Assembly (NCBI RefSeq): GCF_030247195.1 | Contig: NC_080671.1 | Span: forward strand, 216,012,942-216,076,941 | Direction of reading: 5' to 3' | Source: Topomyia yanbarensis | Taxonomy: Eukaryota > Arthropoda > Insecta > Diptera > Culicidae | Length of the DNA: 64,000 nt | In this document: in pieces, positions 21,127 through 32,125 of the stretch | Numbering within the stretch: the first letter of the stretch is position 1 | Layout of the letters: each line of letters starts with the position of its first letter | The notes under the pieces: generated by a model | The model's database searches: none | What the model saw: only the letters and a program-made list of their open reading frames with translations | What the model was told of the DNA's origin: nothing | Made by a program: the position numbers and the translations under genes

Positions 21127-23008
21127 GTTACTTCAGCAAAAATATTCGCCATACAAAGTTCTAAAAGTCCTGCAAACAAGGTATTTACGATAAATCAATG
21201 TATAAAGTGACAAATGAGAAATAGTGATTTTAAGGGGTCACGTTTTCATCGCTCAGTCTCTTATGGTAAAATCAACTGAGAAATAGTCAATGTGTGTGAT
21301 AATACCAAAAGTCACAGAAAATATATTGAATATGTGACACTTTGTGAAAACACAACATTCTACCGTACACCTACATGTTAGCGTGAATTTACAATAGTGT
21401 TAATAGCGTACTATAGTAAACTCTAAATAAAAGTTATCTATTACGTGGCCAATAAAGCAACCGTCATCATGCATTATATAGATACTAGGGAATTATGCTT
21501 TATGAGTTATTTTACCAGTTCGCGGTTAGCGATTTTCAGACCTCTTACTTTCATTTGTTTTGAAGTACCAAAAAGTTGAGAATCTTTCCGTAACTTACCC
21601 ACAGCCGTCATTATAGTTGATAATTAATTTATAGTTTCAAACATAGCATGAATATTGGAAAAGCATACAATAATTTCCGCTGCTATGAATAACAAACTCG
21701 TTTCAAGATTTTATTTTAAGATAACAAGACGTGAACTCAAGCATTTTCTTTCTTGCACTCGTTTTGAGCACTAGTCCAAACCAAAAAGGATTTACTTAAG
21801 TGAGCATAGATAACTTTTGTTGGCCGACTTAGAATTAACGATAGTTTGCAGCTAACACTACAGGACATTGCAAGGTGACGTCATATGAGTAAAAATGCTC
21901 GAAAAAATGACAGTTCAGCGAGCTTGTTTACATGGTGTTAGAATTCGAACCGAGTTTCTTGTACTGGGTTAAACCAAAAATTTTCTAAGTCCATGTAAAC
22001 AAGCTCTCTGAGCTGTCAGAAAAGTGAGGTTATACATTTTCATGCAATGCTCAACTGTAAATCCACTGTACCATTTAGATGTACGGTAGACTGTTCTTTC
22101 AAAAACGTTTAAAAATCCAATAGAATTGCCATGACATTCGGCATTATCACACACATTGACTATTTCTCAGTTGATTTTACCATAAGAGATTGAGCGATGA
22201 AAACATGACCTCTTAAAATCACTATTTCTCATTTGTCACTTAATACATTGATTTATCGCAAATACTTTGTTTGCAGCACTTTTAGAACTTTGTATGGCGA
22301 ATATTTTTGCTGAAGTAATAAAGTTATTATCTCGTCTATTTGAAAAGTTATGAACGATTATACACCATTTTCAAAAAAATACACCATTTTCAAAAAATAA
22401 TTATTTATTTTACAGAAATAACGCTCCTGCAGTTTTTTAACCAAAAACTAGAAAAGTTTCGACCTTTCAAATGAAATTAAAAGATTGAAAATCCATTTGC
22501 TATGTTGGAAGATATATAGCTATGAAAAACACCATTTTTGTTTTGAAAATCGCCTGTAACTATGCAAATAAAAGAGATAGAAACTTCATTGCTTCGGAAA
22601 AAATGTGTGTTTACAAAAGTTCTAAAAACCTCTAGAACAAAGTATTAACGACAAATTCACACATAAAAGATATTAATAGAAAACCAATTTTTAACGAGCC
22701 ACCCTACCTTAAATATTGCAAAAATCATATCACATGAACCATTAGAGATAGCCACATAGTTTCTTCAGAAAAGTTGCGTCAATTTGATTGATTTATAACT
22801 TTGTAGAACATTATGTAGCTGAATTTTACATATCTAAGAAATTGATACGTTGAACATCCTAACCCCAAGGAGCACTCTAATTCAACTAAGATAAAAAAAA
22901 TCGGCAAGAAAGTTCCAATAAAGTTTGCCGAAGATACTATATATCTAAAACCAACGGTTTAGGCGCAAACAGTTTTGTCTTCCTAAATACAGCTTTGGGA
23001 CCATAGTG
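21127..23008 (-). mobile_element. Transib-type non-autonomous element, left end lost
   Basis: The right end, read inward on the minus strand, begins CACTATGGTCCCAAAGCTGT and matches the TIR of the Transib element at 42720 (CACAGTGGTCCGAATCCAGA) well beyond these bases (shared TTTAGGA-GACAAAA and CTTCGG phrases). An inner inverted repeat pairs 21127-21302 with 22145-22320. About 690 bp of the outer left TIR is absent, and so is the RT/RNase H of the host gypsy element. A single deletion spanning the left junction explains both. CAATG follows the right end and would be the 5-bp TSD; its partner is gone. No transposase. Confidence 0.7.
21908..22018. repeat. Hairpin inside the Transib-type element
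   Basis: 28-base arms, TGACAGTTCAGCGAGCTTGT... (21908-21935) and its near-perfect complement (21991-22018), around a 55-base loop. It could be a nested small foldback MITE. Confidence 0.7.
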
Positions 23009-24072
23009 CAATGTACGCTGTACAATGCGGATTGCGAACGCATTGCAGTAAAAAGAGAGGAAGTAGAAACAATCTTACTGGAATTCCACGATGCCCCTCT
23101 AGGAGGACACGTGGGAGCGAAACGCATGCTTCGCAGAATTAAGAATCTATTCCAGTGGAATAACATGCGCAGAGACGTAGAAAATTACGTACGACAATGC
23201 GAATCATGCCAGAAAAACAAGATCCACAAGAGGAATAGGATTCCAATGAAAATTACTACAACGGCAACGGAACCGTTGGAAAAATTATATATGGATATAG
23301 TTGTCCTACCCGAATCAAACTGGGGAAACAAATATGGGTTGGTGGTACAGAATGACCTCACAAGGTACCTAATCGTAGCACCAATGGAGAATCAAGAAAG
23401 CGAAACAGTAGCGCGGACTTTCGTAGAACATGTGATCTGTAAATTTGGTACCCCACAGGAGCTAGTTACAGATAACGGCACAAACTTCGTTAGCTCTCTA
23501 ATGAAGAATGTATGCAAAATTCTAAAGATAAAAAAGATAACTACCAGCGCGTAGCACCCGCAGGCAAACTTAGTAGAGAGAGCCAATGGGGAATTAAAAA
23601 TTTACTTAAGACAGTACATAAGTGGAGAACACGGCACTTGGGACCAATTACTCCCATTCTTCACATTCGAGTACAACACCGGATTTACACCGTACGAATT
23701 GATGTTCGGGCGAAAGGCGACATTTCCCACGTCAGTTTATGAACGAAAAGACCGGGAAATTTATTATGACAGCTATGCGGGCGAAATCAGGAAATGCTTC
23801 GCCAAAATGCACGCAACGGCAAAGGAAAATCTGATTCTGTCAAAGCAAAAAAGAAAAGAACTCTATGACAAATCAACGAATGAATGGACACCAATGTGGG
23901 GGGATTTAGTACTAGTACACGCAACCCCTATGGGTGTAGGACAATGATTGCAAAATCTATGGAGAGGACCATACGAAGTGGTCGAACTGCCAAGTGAGCA
24001 AACAGCCGTAATTAAAAACGGAAATAGGCTTGAGAAAGTACATGTCAACCGATTAAAAAGGTATATGGACTG
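23009..24072 (+). pseudogene. Integrase of gypsy element 2
   Basis: H2C2 zinc domain (FHDAPLGGHVGAKRML ... CESCQKNKI), then the rve core with MDIVVLPESNWGNKYGL (first Asp) and LVTDNGTNFVS (second Asp). A 1-base frameshift near 23550 moves to the frame with HPQANLVERANGELK (catalytic Glu) and YNTGFTPYELMFGRKATFP. The C-terminal GPYEVVELPSEQTAVIKNGN and VNRLKRYMD end at the stop near 24072; one stop lies at about 23945. The enzyme would insert the cDNA. The triad is preserved but the frame is broken. Confidence 0.85.
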
Positions 24073-25454
24073 AGTTCTAATAAAAAAATGTACATAGTTG
24101 TAAATACATATGTACATATTCACCTTATTAAACTATTCTACATATAAACACAAGTAGCTATTAAATCAATATGTATATACTAGTCAGCATTGTGTACACT
24201 GAAATAGGAACAAAGAATAAATATGTATACGAACAACACAACGAAGAACAAATAAAGAACGGAATGCCAAATGAAGGGCAAAGTATAATACGAGGACAAA
24301 ATGTTTAATTAAAAAAAAGGTTTATGTCAAAAAAAAATCAAAAGTTTAAAATAAAATAAGCAGTGTCTGTCGATAAAAGGCAAATTTGAAATGGCAGAAA
24401 ATATAAAGCCAGAAAATGGGAATTTTTTTTTAACGAGTCAAGTAGACTGTCGTATAAAATATGGGATATAATAAAAACATGAAAAAGATGCGATCGAAGG
24501 AAAGGTTGCGAATAAAAGTAATATAAATTGAATACATGGAAAAAGGGCAATCAGAATGATGGTTGCAAAATACTGATAATAAAATCGAATACAAGAGATG
24601 TTCAGAATCCGAGAAACCTGAACCAAACTAAGAGAAAAATATAAGAAGAGCCAGAGTCAAAAGGACCTGAGCTGAGCACAATTTTATAAAAAAGATTTTA
24701 GTAGGAACATACAAGAAGGCCTGAGTCAGTGAACCAGAGCCAAAATAAAAGTAAAGCCAGAGTCAAAGGACCAGAGCTAGAGCCAAGATTATTAAGGTCG
24801 CGTATTTTCTAAATCGGATCGTGTAAGCTATACTACGATTTGAAACTCCGGAGGTAACAATGCCAAAGTATCGAGATGAACACAAGAATGAATGAGCAAG
24901 GGGAAGTCTGACCCCTGGAGTGAAAAGGGTGAGTGATACACAAGGAAACAGACGCCAGGATGTATGATAAATGAATGAAGTACGAACGAGTGTTTAAAAT
25001 TTTACATAGGACGAAGAGGTTGACAAACGAGGACAAACCAAGTAAGGGCGAAAAGGGTGAAGAACAGGAATACGAGACAAAGACGAAGGGAATAATTATT
25101 AGGAGATCTTAGCGGTGAAAACAAGGGAAAAAGTTTCATAATTAAAGAAAAGTATTAATGGACACTATAACCTATAGGTGATGAAAGCATCACGAAAAAC
25201 GTGGAAGTGGGAGTAAACAATTTATAAAGAGACGTGTAGCGAACACGCTCAGAAGATTACATTTTACCAAACAGGCGTGACATGAATCCGTCCAAGTACT
25301 GGTTAAAATATAAATATATATAAAAAATGCAGTTACTCTTTCATACAGTACTTTTCTTTCATAACCGCATGGTTAGCAATACCATGTATCTTCAAGTATT
25401 TTCAAGAATTTAGGTCTTTATTTACAGGTACCCTCCTGAGTCAACCTCAATTGG
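24073..25454 (+). other. Long 3' non-coding region of gypsy element 2
   Basis: A-rich and purine-rich, no env-like frame. Three imperfect copies of a phrase like GCCAGAGTCAAAGGACCAGAGC lie in 24650-24790. The region runs to a polypurine tract at about 25455-25465. Confidence 0.45.
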
Positions 25455-25465
25455 ATAGGGGGAGA

Positions 25466-27748
25466 TGTCGAAGCAACATGCACAATAGTCACAATAGACA
25501 GGAAGGAAGACAATCAAGTACTCCCGCAAAAAATACGTACCTCGCTTCGACAAATGTTGTCGACACAAAACATTTTTGAAAAAAAATCAAAGAAAAAAAA
25601 TTTTTATTATGAAAAAAAAAATTATTATGAAAAGAACACAATTACAAAAAAAGACACAACTCGAGCAACACACAAAAAAACATATTATCCATCTCGAGCC
25701 TAAAACAATATTACAAAAAAAAATTACTAAAAACCGAGCACAACAGGCAAAAGAACTCGAAGTTAGTGAAACGAGCAAAGTAAGCAAAAGATCTAGAAAA
25801 AAAGACATCTGGGGAAAAAGAAGGAATTGGGGGGCAATTACTAACAACTAACACCCTTGTTCTTGCTTGAAATACATATCCGACAAGAATAGATTAGGAA
25901 GATTGCCAAACCGAGTCAGTTTTCATTTTAAAATAAACTATAAACAAGAGTAATCTCACATACTACAAATTTTACAGAGGAAAGTAAATAACTGAAGACA
26001 AACGAAAATTGAAACCGATAAAAATTATTTTTTTTAATACTATAGCAATCAAATGATCAAAACCTTAGAGCAACTAAACAAATAACGAATATTGACGAAA
26101 ATGATAATAACTATTAAACATAGGAGATTTTGTATAAAGTGGAAGCAGAAGTCCAGAGCAGTGTGTGCCCTGTGGAGAAGGTAGACACGAGCACTACCCA
26201 ACGCGCTCGACAAGGATGGATTAAGCTAGCATTGTTAGAGTACCCAACGCGTTCGATAAGGATGGAACCAGTCGAAGGTGGTGACGGGAACGATTGAGGG
26301 GCGCCGTAGAAGACAACAAGAAACGGAAGCCAAACCGGCATGAAATGAGTATACGATACTAGAAGAGAGAATAAGACGTAGGAAGTGAAGTCGGTACAGC
26401 CAATATCCGGCTCACTTCAAAAACACAAGCGAAAAGGCCACAGTCGAGACATCACAACCCGACTACGGTCATATGATTAACTATAATAATACTTCGGTCG
26501 GAATTCTACACTCTGACCGATGTTACAAGAACAAGAAGCAGGCCGCACAGTCAAGACGCTACAATTCGACTGATGCTTGGCTAATAAACACAAACTGCCC
26601 CAGTCGGAACTGCCATAACGTCCGGCTGCGGTGAATTGCCAAACGAGAACACGACTGGAGAATATCAAAAGAACAGTCAGCCGCCCCAATAATGAGGCAC
26701 TATACGCAGTCGGAACTACCAAAACCGACTTTGCGCCGAAAGAGAGCCACCGTCATGTTAGACACTGGTGGTTGGACATCCCGAAGCAAGGCGGAAGGAA
26801 GGCACAGTCAGAAACACCAAACTCTGACTGGTGCGAATATAAACGAAACATGAAGACAGTATACCCCTAGGAGGGTACAGGACCAGAGGAGGTGCCCCGA
26901 AATCAAAGTCCCGAAAACCACTATCGACCCGAGAGGAAGCAGCCAGGCAATACACTGGTGAGAATACCGGTATAAGCATTGGACGAGTCGCGAGAAGGAC
27001 ATCAGGGGTGCACACTAGGACCATCATAAAGTTAGGATATTGTTAAAAAGAAAAACCTATGATAGAAAATTGTAAATATTTTCGTTTTGCTAATACTAAC
27101 AACACACATAAAGTTGTAATGGCAATCTTAGGAGTTAGGACACAAAATACTTTTGACACAAATTTTATATATAACCCGCGCAATCGTCTTGATGATGCGT
27201 CTCTCCGAGGCAACATCAAGCTCAGTAAGTAATGGGGCAGGCAGCGCCCATAGTTTTCGGCCAGCATCAACCCTGGCAAATTTCTCCAAGTGGTGCACCA
27301 TGGAAGCTAATTTCCTGGGTTACATCACCAGCTACAGCCTTAAGCTAAGCTGATATTTTGATGCACTCGCGCTTTCCAAGCCATATGCTTACGGAAACGA
27401 AACACTTTGTTTAATTAAACACAGTTTGTTGCTGCTAGCAGCAAACGGCGACGCTGTTGTAGAAAGTAAAGGCCTCCGAGTATGAGTCATAATGAACTAC
27501 TGATTCATCCACCGGTGTCTTTACTCTCGCGAGCGAGGAAATAAGTTTTTGTTTAGGTCTGAGACTCTCTCAGAGAAAAGTCTACACAGACGATATGATA
27601 AAAGTCTTTTGGGTGAAATTGTAATCAGGCAGTCTGTAGTTGATAACCGCCCGACTCGGATCCGGCGGTCCAGAAAGTTGACGCGAGTACGGCGCAGTTT
27701 CATGGGATTCTCAACCCAAAATTTCAATAAAATCCGTTGTTTATTACA
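25466..27748 (+). mobile_element. Possible 3' LTR of gypsy element 2
   Basis: Directly after the purine tract the sequence starts TGTCGAAGCAAC. It could end with TTATTACA at 27748, with a polyA signal AATAAA at about 27725. That would make an unusually long LTR (~2.3 kb). No 5' partner is in the window, so the call rests only on the tract and the TG...CA ends. The Lys-rich open frame at 25576-25851 is low-complexity DNA. A 16-bp palindrome TTGCTGCTAGCAGCAA lies near 27430. Confidence 0.35.
26441..26832 (+). repeat. Array of six small hairpins (CAGTCGG...CCGACTG)
   Basis: Six imperfect units, each a CAGTCGG-type arm followed 12-20 bases later by its complement: about 26442-26465, 26495-26520, 26548-26572, 26601-26628, 26707-26730 and 26805-26830. 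Spacing is 50-105 bp. No coding potential. Confidence 0.6.
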
Positions 27749-28801
27749 ATGACTCGAACTGTCTACTTTAGTTCATTCAAATATAAAGCTTTGAATTTAA
27801 GCCAATCGTTTCAGGGCCATCGGAAGATACCGGGGTATATGTCGGTGGTCAATTGCCGGATAGGCTCCATTGTAGACCTCGAAGCAGTACTCGCGAGTAG
27901 ATAAAGCGGGCCCGCCATCGTTAGAAACCGTGTGCACACGTGGGCGCAGATATTCAACCGCCATAGTGGTGACACAAACCAATGACAGCATTTCGTCGAG
28001 CAGCAGGACCGTCAACGGCAGCGCACTTCAAACGTGAAAAAACAGGTCAGATTTTATAATTTAGCACGTGTTTGCGGTACTAGTACCATATATTGAAACC
28101 ACCATTTACAATGTGTGAAGCATGATGGGTGCCAACCCGAAAATGGGCTAAGTAATCGATATGAATAACTGATAAGAGAGACAAGTTAACAGAGGTCCAC
28201 GGTAGCTACCAAACTAGAAATTAGATGAGGTATTTTTAGACTGAAATATAAATAGCTATTAGTCTAATCATGACTTTCGATAGAGAAGAGGATCGTGTTT
28301 TAAATTGCATGCACTCACTTTCAGAGTTCCCCATTGATTATCCCGTCTAGTTGATAGGATTTGGAGCTTGTGCGGTGGATCGATTCGTCGGTTTCGGTTG
28401 CATTTTGAAGGACTCGCCTCGAGGAGTCTCGCCGGGTATAAAATCTTGCCTCTTCGCATGTAAGCAATCCTTTTGCTTGCTTGGCGCTAAAGCGAAGTGG
28501 TTCATTCAACCGAGTATTCGATTAAAAACTATCCTCCGTTACAAACTAGTGTCTGACGGAACCAATTTTTATAGTAAACCCCAGAGCCTGTGCACTTTAA
28601 GAGTCAAATACAGAGGAATACGCTACAGTGCATAATAAGACTAGAAAACTTTCAATGGAACCTTACTATCATTGCGAGCTTCTTTCTCTTTCGATTATTA
28701 CGTCACTACAAAACTTGGCACTAAATTTTCAGTACATATGGAAAGCTGACCATAGTGCGTCTCAATGCCGTATTTAGGAATACAAACCTGTAGCTCCCAT
28801 A
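27749..28801. other. Unassigned DNA
   Basis: No recognised gene. A 72-codon minus-strand frame at 27797-28015 has coding-like composition but no motif I know. A TATAAAA at about 28438 follows the palindromic stretch GACTCGCCTCGAGGAGTC, and could be a promoter remnant. Confidence 0.35.
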
Positions 28802-29059
28802 TACACCCAGGTTTTTTTTACGCGGGGGATACGTACCGCGTAAAAAAAACCGCGTAAAAAAACCGCGTTGATTGGAAAATCCGCGTAAAAACACCGCGTT
28901 AATTCGAAAATCCGCGCAAAAAAAACTCTCAGCAAAAGACTTAGAATATTTTTGGAAGTTTTTTTTTGCGCGGATTTCGCAATTAACACGGTTTTTGCAA
29001 AAAATATTCTAAGTCCTTTTGAATGCAAAAGACTTAGAAGATTTTCGGAAAGATGGAAG

Positions 29060-29870
29060 AGACGGGTCTATGGGTATTTTCGGAATGGTCTTGAAGAGTA
29101 GGTTCCAGAAATTGATTTTTGAAGCCATTTTGAAATCAAAGATGGCAACTTCCGGTTTTAGCGAAATTCGCTATAACCCAATCAATATGAGTATTTTTGG
29201 AATGGTCTTGAAGAGTAGGTGCCAGAAATTGATTTTTGACGTAATTTTGAAATAAAAGATGGCGACTTCCGGTTTAGCGAAATTCTCTACAACCCAATCA
29301 ATATGGGTATTTTCGGAATGGTCTTGAAGAGTATGTGCCAGAAATTGAATTTGACGAAATTTTGAAATAAAAGATGGCGACTTCTGGTTTAGCGAAATTC
29401 GCTATAACCCAATCAATATGGGTATTTTCGGAATGGTCTTGAGGAGTAGGTGCCAGAAATTGATTTTTGATGTCATTTTGAAATCAAAGATGGCGACTTC
29501 CGGTTTAGCGAAATTCGCTATAACTCAATCAATATTGATATTTTTGGAATGGTCTTGAAGAGTAGGTGCCAGAAATTGATTTTTGGCGTCATTTTGAAAT
29601 CCAAGATGGCGACTTCCGGTTCAGTGAAATTCGCTATAACCCAATCAATATGGGTATTTTCGGAATGGTCTTGAAGAGTATGTGCCAGAAATTGATTTTT
29701 GACGCTATTTTGCAATCCAAGATGGCGACTTCCGGTTTAGCGAAATTCGCTGTAACCCAATCAATATGGGTATTTTCGGAATGGTTTTGACGAGTAGCAG
29801 ACAAACGTCGATGTTTGCCGTCATTTTAAAATTCTAGATGGCGACTTCCGGTTTACCGAAATTCTCGCAT
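29060..29870 (+). repeat. 116-bp tandem array, forward arm
   Basis: Seven units with the anchors ATTTTCGGAATGGTCTTGAA, TGCCAGAAATTGATTTTTGA, AAGATGGCGACTTCCGGTTT and CGCTATAACCCAATCAATAT. Units differ by a few per cent. Short open frames across it are repeat artefacts. Confidence 0.9.
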
Positions 29871-30109
29871 GAAAAATTTGGGCAATCGTCTTAATCACCC
29901 TCAAATATAAGATCTAATCATAAACCAGCAAAATGCAAAATCTTTTTATGTGTTCATCCAGGAAAGTGCGGTGAGAATGGAAGAGAGAGAGAGAAGAAAG
30001 AGACGCATGTGGTGTGAGTTGGGGGTTTGAATTTATTCAAATTAAACATATTGCTTAAATTTAAGCAAATTCAACTGTTTAATTAAAACTATTTGTACTA
30101 CAACTTCAA

Positions 30110-31480
30110 CTTCCAAAAATACCAATATTGATTGGGTTATAGCGAATTTCGCGAAATCGGTAATCGCCATCTATTTAAAAATGGCGTCAAAAATCAATTT
30201 TTGGAACCTACTCGTTAAGATCATTCCAAAAACACTCATATTGATTGGGTTATAGCGAATTTCACTGAACCGGAAGTCGCCATCTTGGATTTCAAAATGA
30301 CGCCAAAAATCAATTTCTGGCACCTATTCTTCAAGTCCATTCCGAAAATACCCATATTGATTGAGTTATAGCGAATTTCGCAAAACCGGAAGTCGCCATC
30401 TTTGATTTCAAAATGGCGTCAAAAATCAATGTCTGGCATCTACTCTTCAAGACCATTCCGAAAATACCCATATTGATTGGGTTATAGCGAATTTCATTGA
30501 ACCGGAAGTCGCCATTTTTTATTTCAAAATAGCGTCAAAAATCAATTTCTAGTACCTACTCTTCAAGACCATTCCGGAAATACCCATATTGATTGAGTTA
30601 TAACGAATTTCGCAAAACCGGAAGTCGCCATCTTTGATTTCAAAATGGCGTCAAAAATCAATTTCTGGCACCTACTCTTCAAGACCATTCCGAAAATAAC
30701 CATATTGATTGGGTTATAGCGAATTTCACTGAACCGGAAGTCGCCATCTTGGATTTCAAATGACGCCAAAAATCAATTTCTAGTACCTACTCTTCAAGAC
30801 CATTCCGAAAATACCCATATTGATTGGGTTATAGCGAATTTCGCTAAACCGGAAGTCGCCATTTTTTATTTCAAAATGGCGTCAAAAATCAATTTCTAGT
30901 ACCTACTCTTCAAGACCATTCCGAAAATACCCATATTGATTGGGTTATAGCGAATTTAGCAAAACCGGAAGTCGCCATCTTTAATTTCAAAATGGCGTCA
31001 AAAATCAATTTCTGGCACCTACTCTTCAAGACCATTCCGAAAATACCCATATTGATTGGGTTATAGCGAATTTCACTGAACCGGAAGTCGCCATCTTGGA
31101 TTTCAAAATGACGCCAAAAATCAATTTCTGGCACCTATTCTTCAAGTCCATTCCGAAAATACCCATATTGATTGAGTTTTAGCGAATTTCGCTAAACCGG
31201 AAGTCGCCATCTTTGATTTCAAAATGGCGTCAAAAATCAATTTCTGGCACCTACTCTTCAAGACCATTCCGAAAATACCCATATTGATTGGGTTATAGCG
31301 AATTTCACTGAACCGGAAGTCGCCATCTTGGATTTCAAAATGACGCCAAAAATCAATTTCTGGCACCTATTCTTCAAGTCCATTCCGAAAATACCCATAT
31401 TGATTGAGTTTTAGCGAATTTCGCTAAACCGGAAGTCGCCATCTTTGATTTCAAAATGGCGTCAAAATTCAAACTAATAA
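30110..31480 (-). repeat. 116-bp tandem array, reverse arm
   Basis: About twelve units complementary to the forward arm. Some neighbouring units are nearly identical in pairs (the 30995-31230 block resembles 31225-31465), which points to local unequal exchange or gene conversion. Confidence 0.9.
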
Positions 31481-31524
31481 TTAAATTTTTTGGTATTTTG
31501 GCTTAAGTGCCAATACCTTATTTA

Positions 31525-31689
31525 GGACTGGTGGTATCCAACGGGGAAAAACGATCGGAAATGATGAGTGAAGCTAAGCAATCATGTGAAAAAAATTCCC
31601 CACCTCTGGGTGGGGAATTTTTTTTTCACGTGATTGCGTAGCTTCACTCACCATTTCCGATCGTTTTCCCCGTTGGATACCACCAGTCC
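31525..31689. mobile_element. Foldback MITE, ~75-bp arms
   Basis: Begins GGACTGGTGGTATCCAACGG and ends with the complement. The arms are nearly perfect down to a small loop around CCCCACCTCTGGGTGGGG. It sits in the reverse arm of the giant foldback, next to another small palindrome GGTATTTTGGCTTAAGTGCC (31490-31516). No clear TSD. Confidence 0.8.
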
Positions 31690-32125
31690 ATCAAAAATCA
31701 ATTTCTGGAACCTACTCTTCAAGATAATTCCGAAAATACCCATATTGTTGGGGTGCGGGCCTTTAGGAATCTTCCAGACCCGTCTCTTCCATCTTTCCGA
31801 AAATCTTCTAAGTTTTTTGCATTCAAAAGGACTTAGAATATTTTTTGCCAAAACCGTGTTAATGGCAAAATCCGCGCAAAATAAAAACTGCCAAAATTCT
31901 TCTAAGTTCTTTGCATTTAAAAGGACTTAGAAATTTTTGTCAGAAAAAAGTCTAAGTCTTTTGCATTCAAAAGGACTTAGAATGTTTTGCAAAAACCGCG
32001 TTAATTGGAAAATCCGCGTAAAAAAACCGCGTTAATTGGAAAATCCACGTTAAAAAAACCGCGTTAATTGGAAAATCCGCGTAAAAAACCTCGTAAAAAA
32101 ACCGCGCAAAAAAAACCTGGGTGTA

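Larger units (their letters stand above)
17902..25465 (+). mobile_element. Ty3/gypsy element 2, degraded, with two nested insertions
   Basis: Plus-strand order: Gag (17902-18957), TA-flanked MITE (18960-19403), protease 1 (19406-20220), protease 2 and spacer (20262-21126), Transib-type insertion (21127-23008), integrase (23009-24072), long 3' non-coding region and a purine tract TAGGGGGAGA ending at 25465. Reverse transcriptase and RNase H are missing. Several stops and frameshifts make it inactive. The base composition is A-rich, as in many insect gypsy elements. Confidence 0.8.
28804..32123. mobile_element. 3.3 kb foldback element, TA-flanked, inverted 116-bp arrays
   Basis: Ends CACCCAGGTTTTTTTTACGC and the inverted match ...CCTGGGTG, flanked by TA on each side (28802-28803, 32124-32125). 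Inside each end are ACGCGG/CCGCGT repeats, then a repeat of GCAAAAGACTTAGAAKATTTT, then arrays of a ~116-bp unit: seven units forward (about 29060-29870) and about twelve reversed (30110-31480 plus a piece at 31690-31760). A ~240-bp spacer separates the arrays. No transposase. Transcription through it would give a very long double-stranded hairpin. Confidence 0.85.

Noticed and set aside
25576..25851. Lys-rich 91-codon frame
   Set aside because: Generated by an A-rich tract; low complexity with no homology.
27797..28015. 72-codon minus-strand frame as a host exon
   Set aside because: No recognised motif and no splice context; left as unassigned.
29019..31366. Several ~74-codon similar frames (DFWRHFEIQDGDF-type)
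   Set aside because: Translations of the 116-bp tandem repeat; no start context, and they occur in both arms of the foldback.
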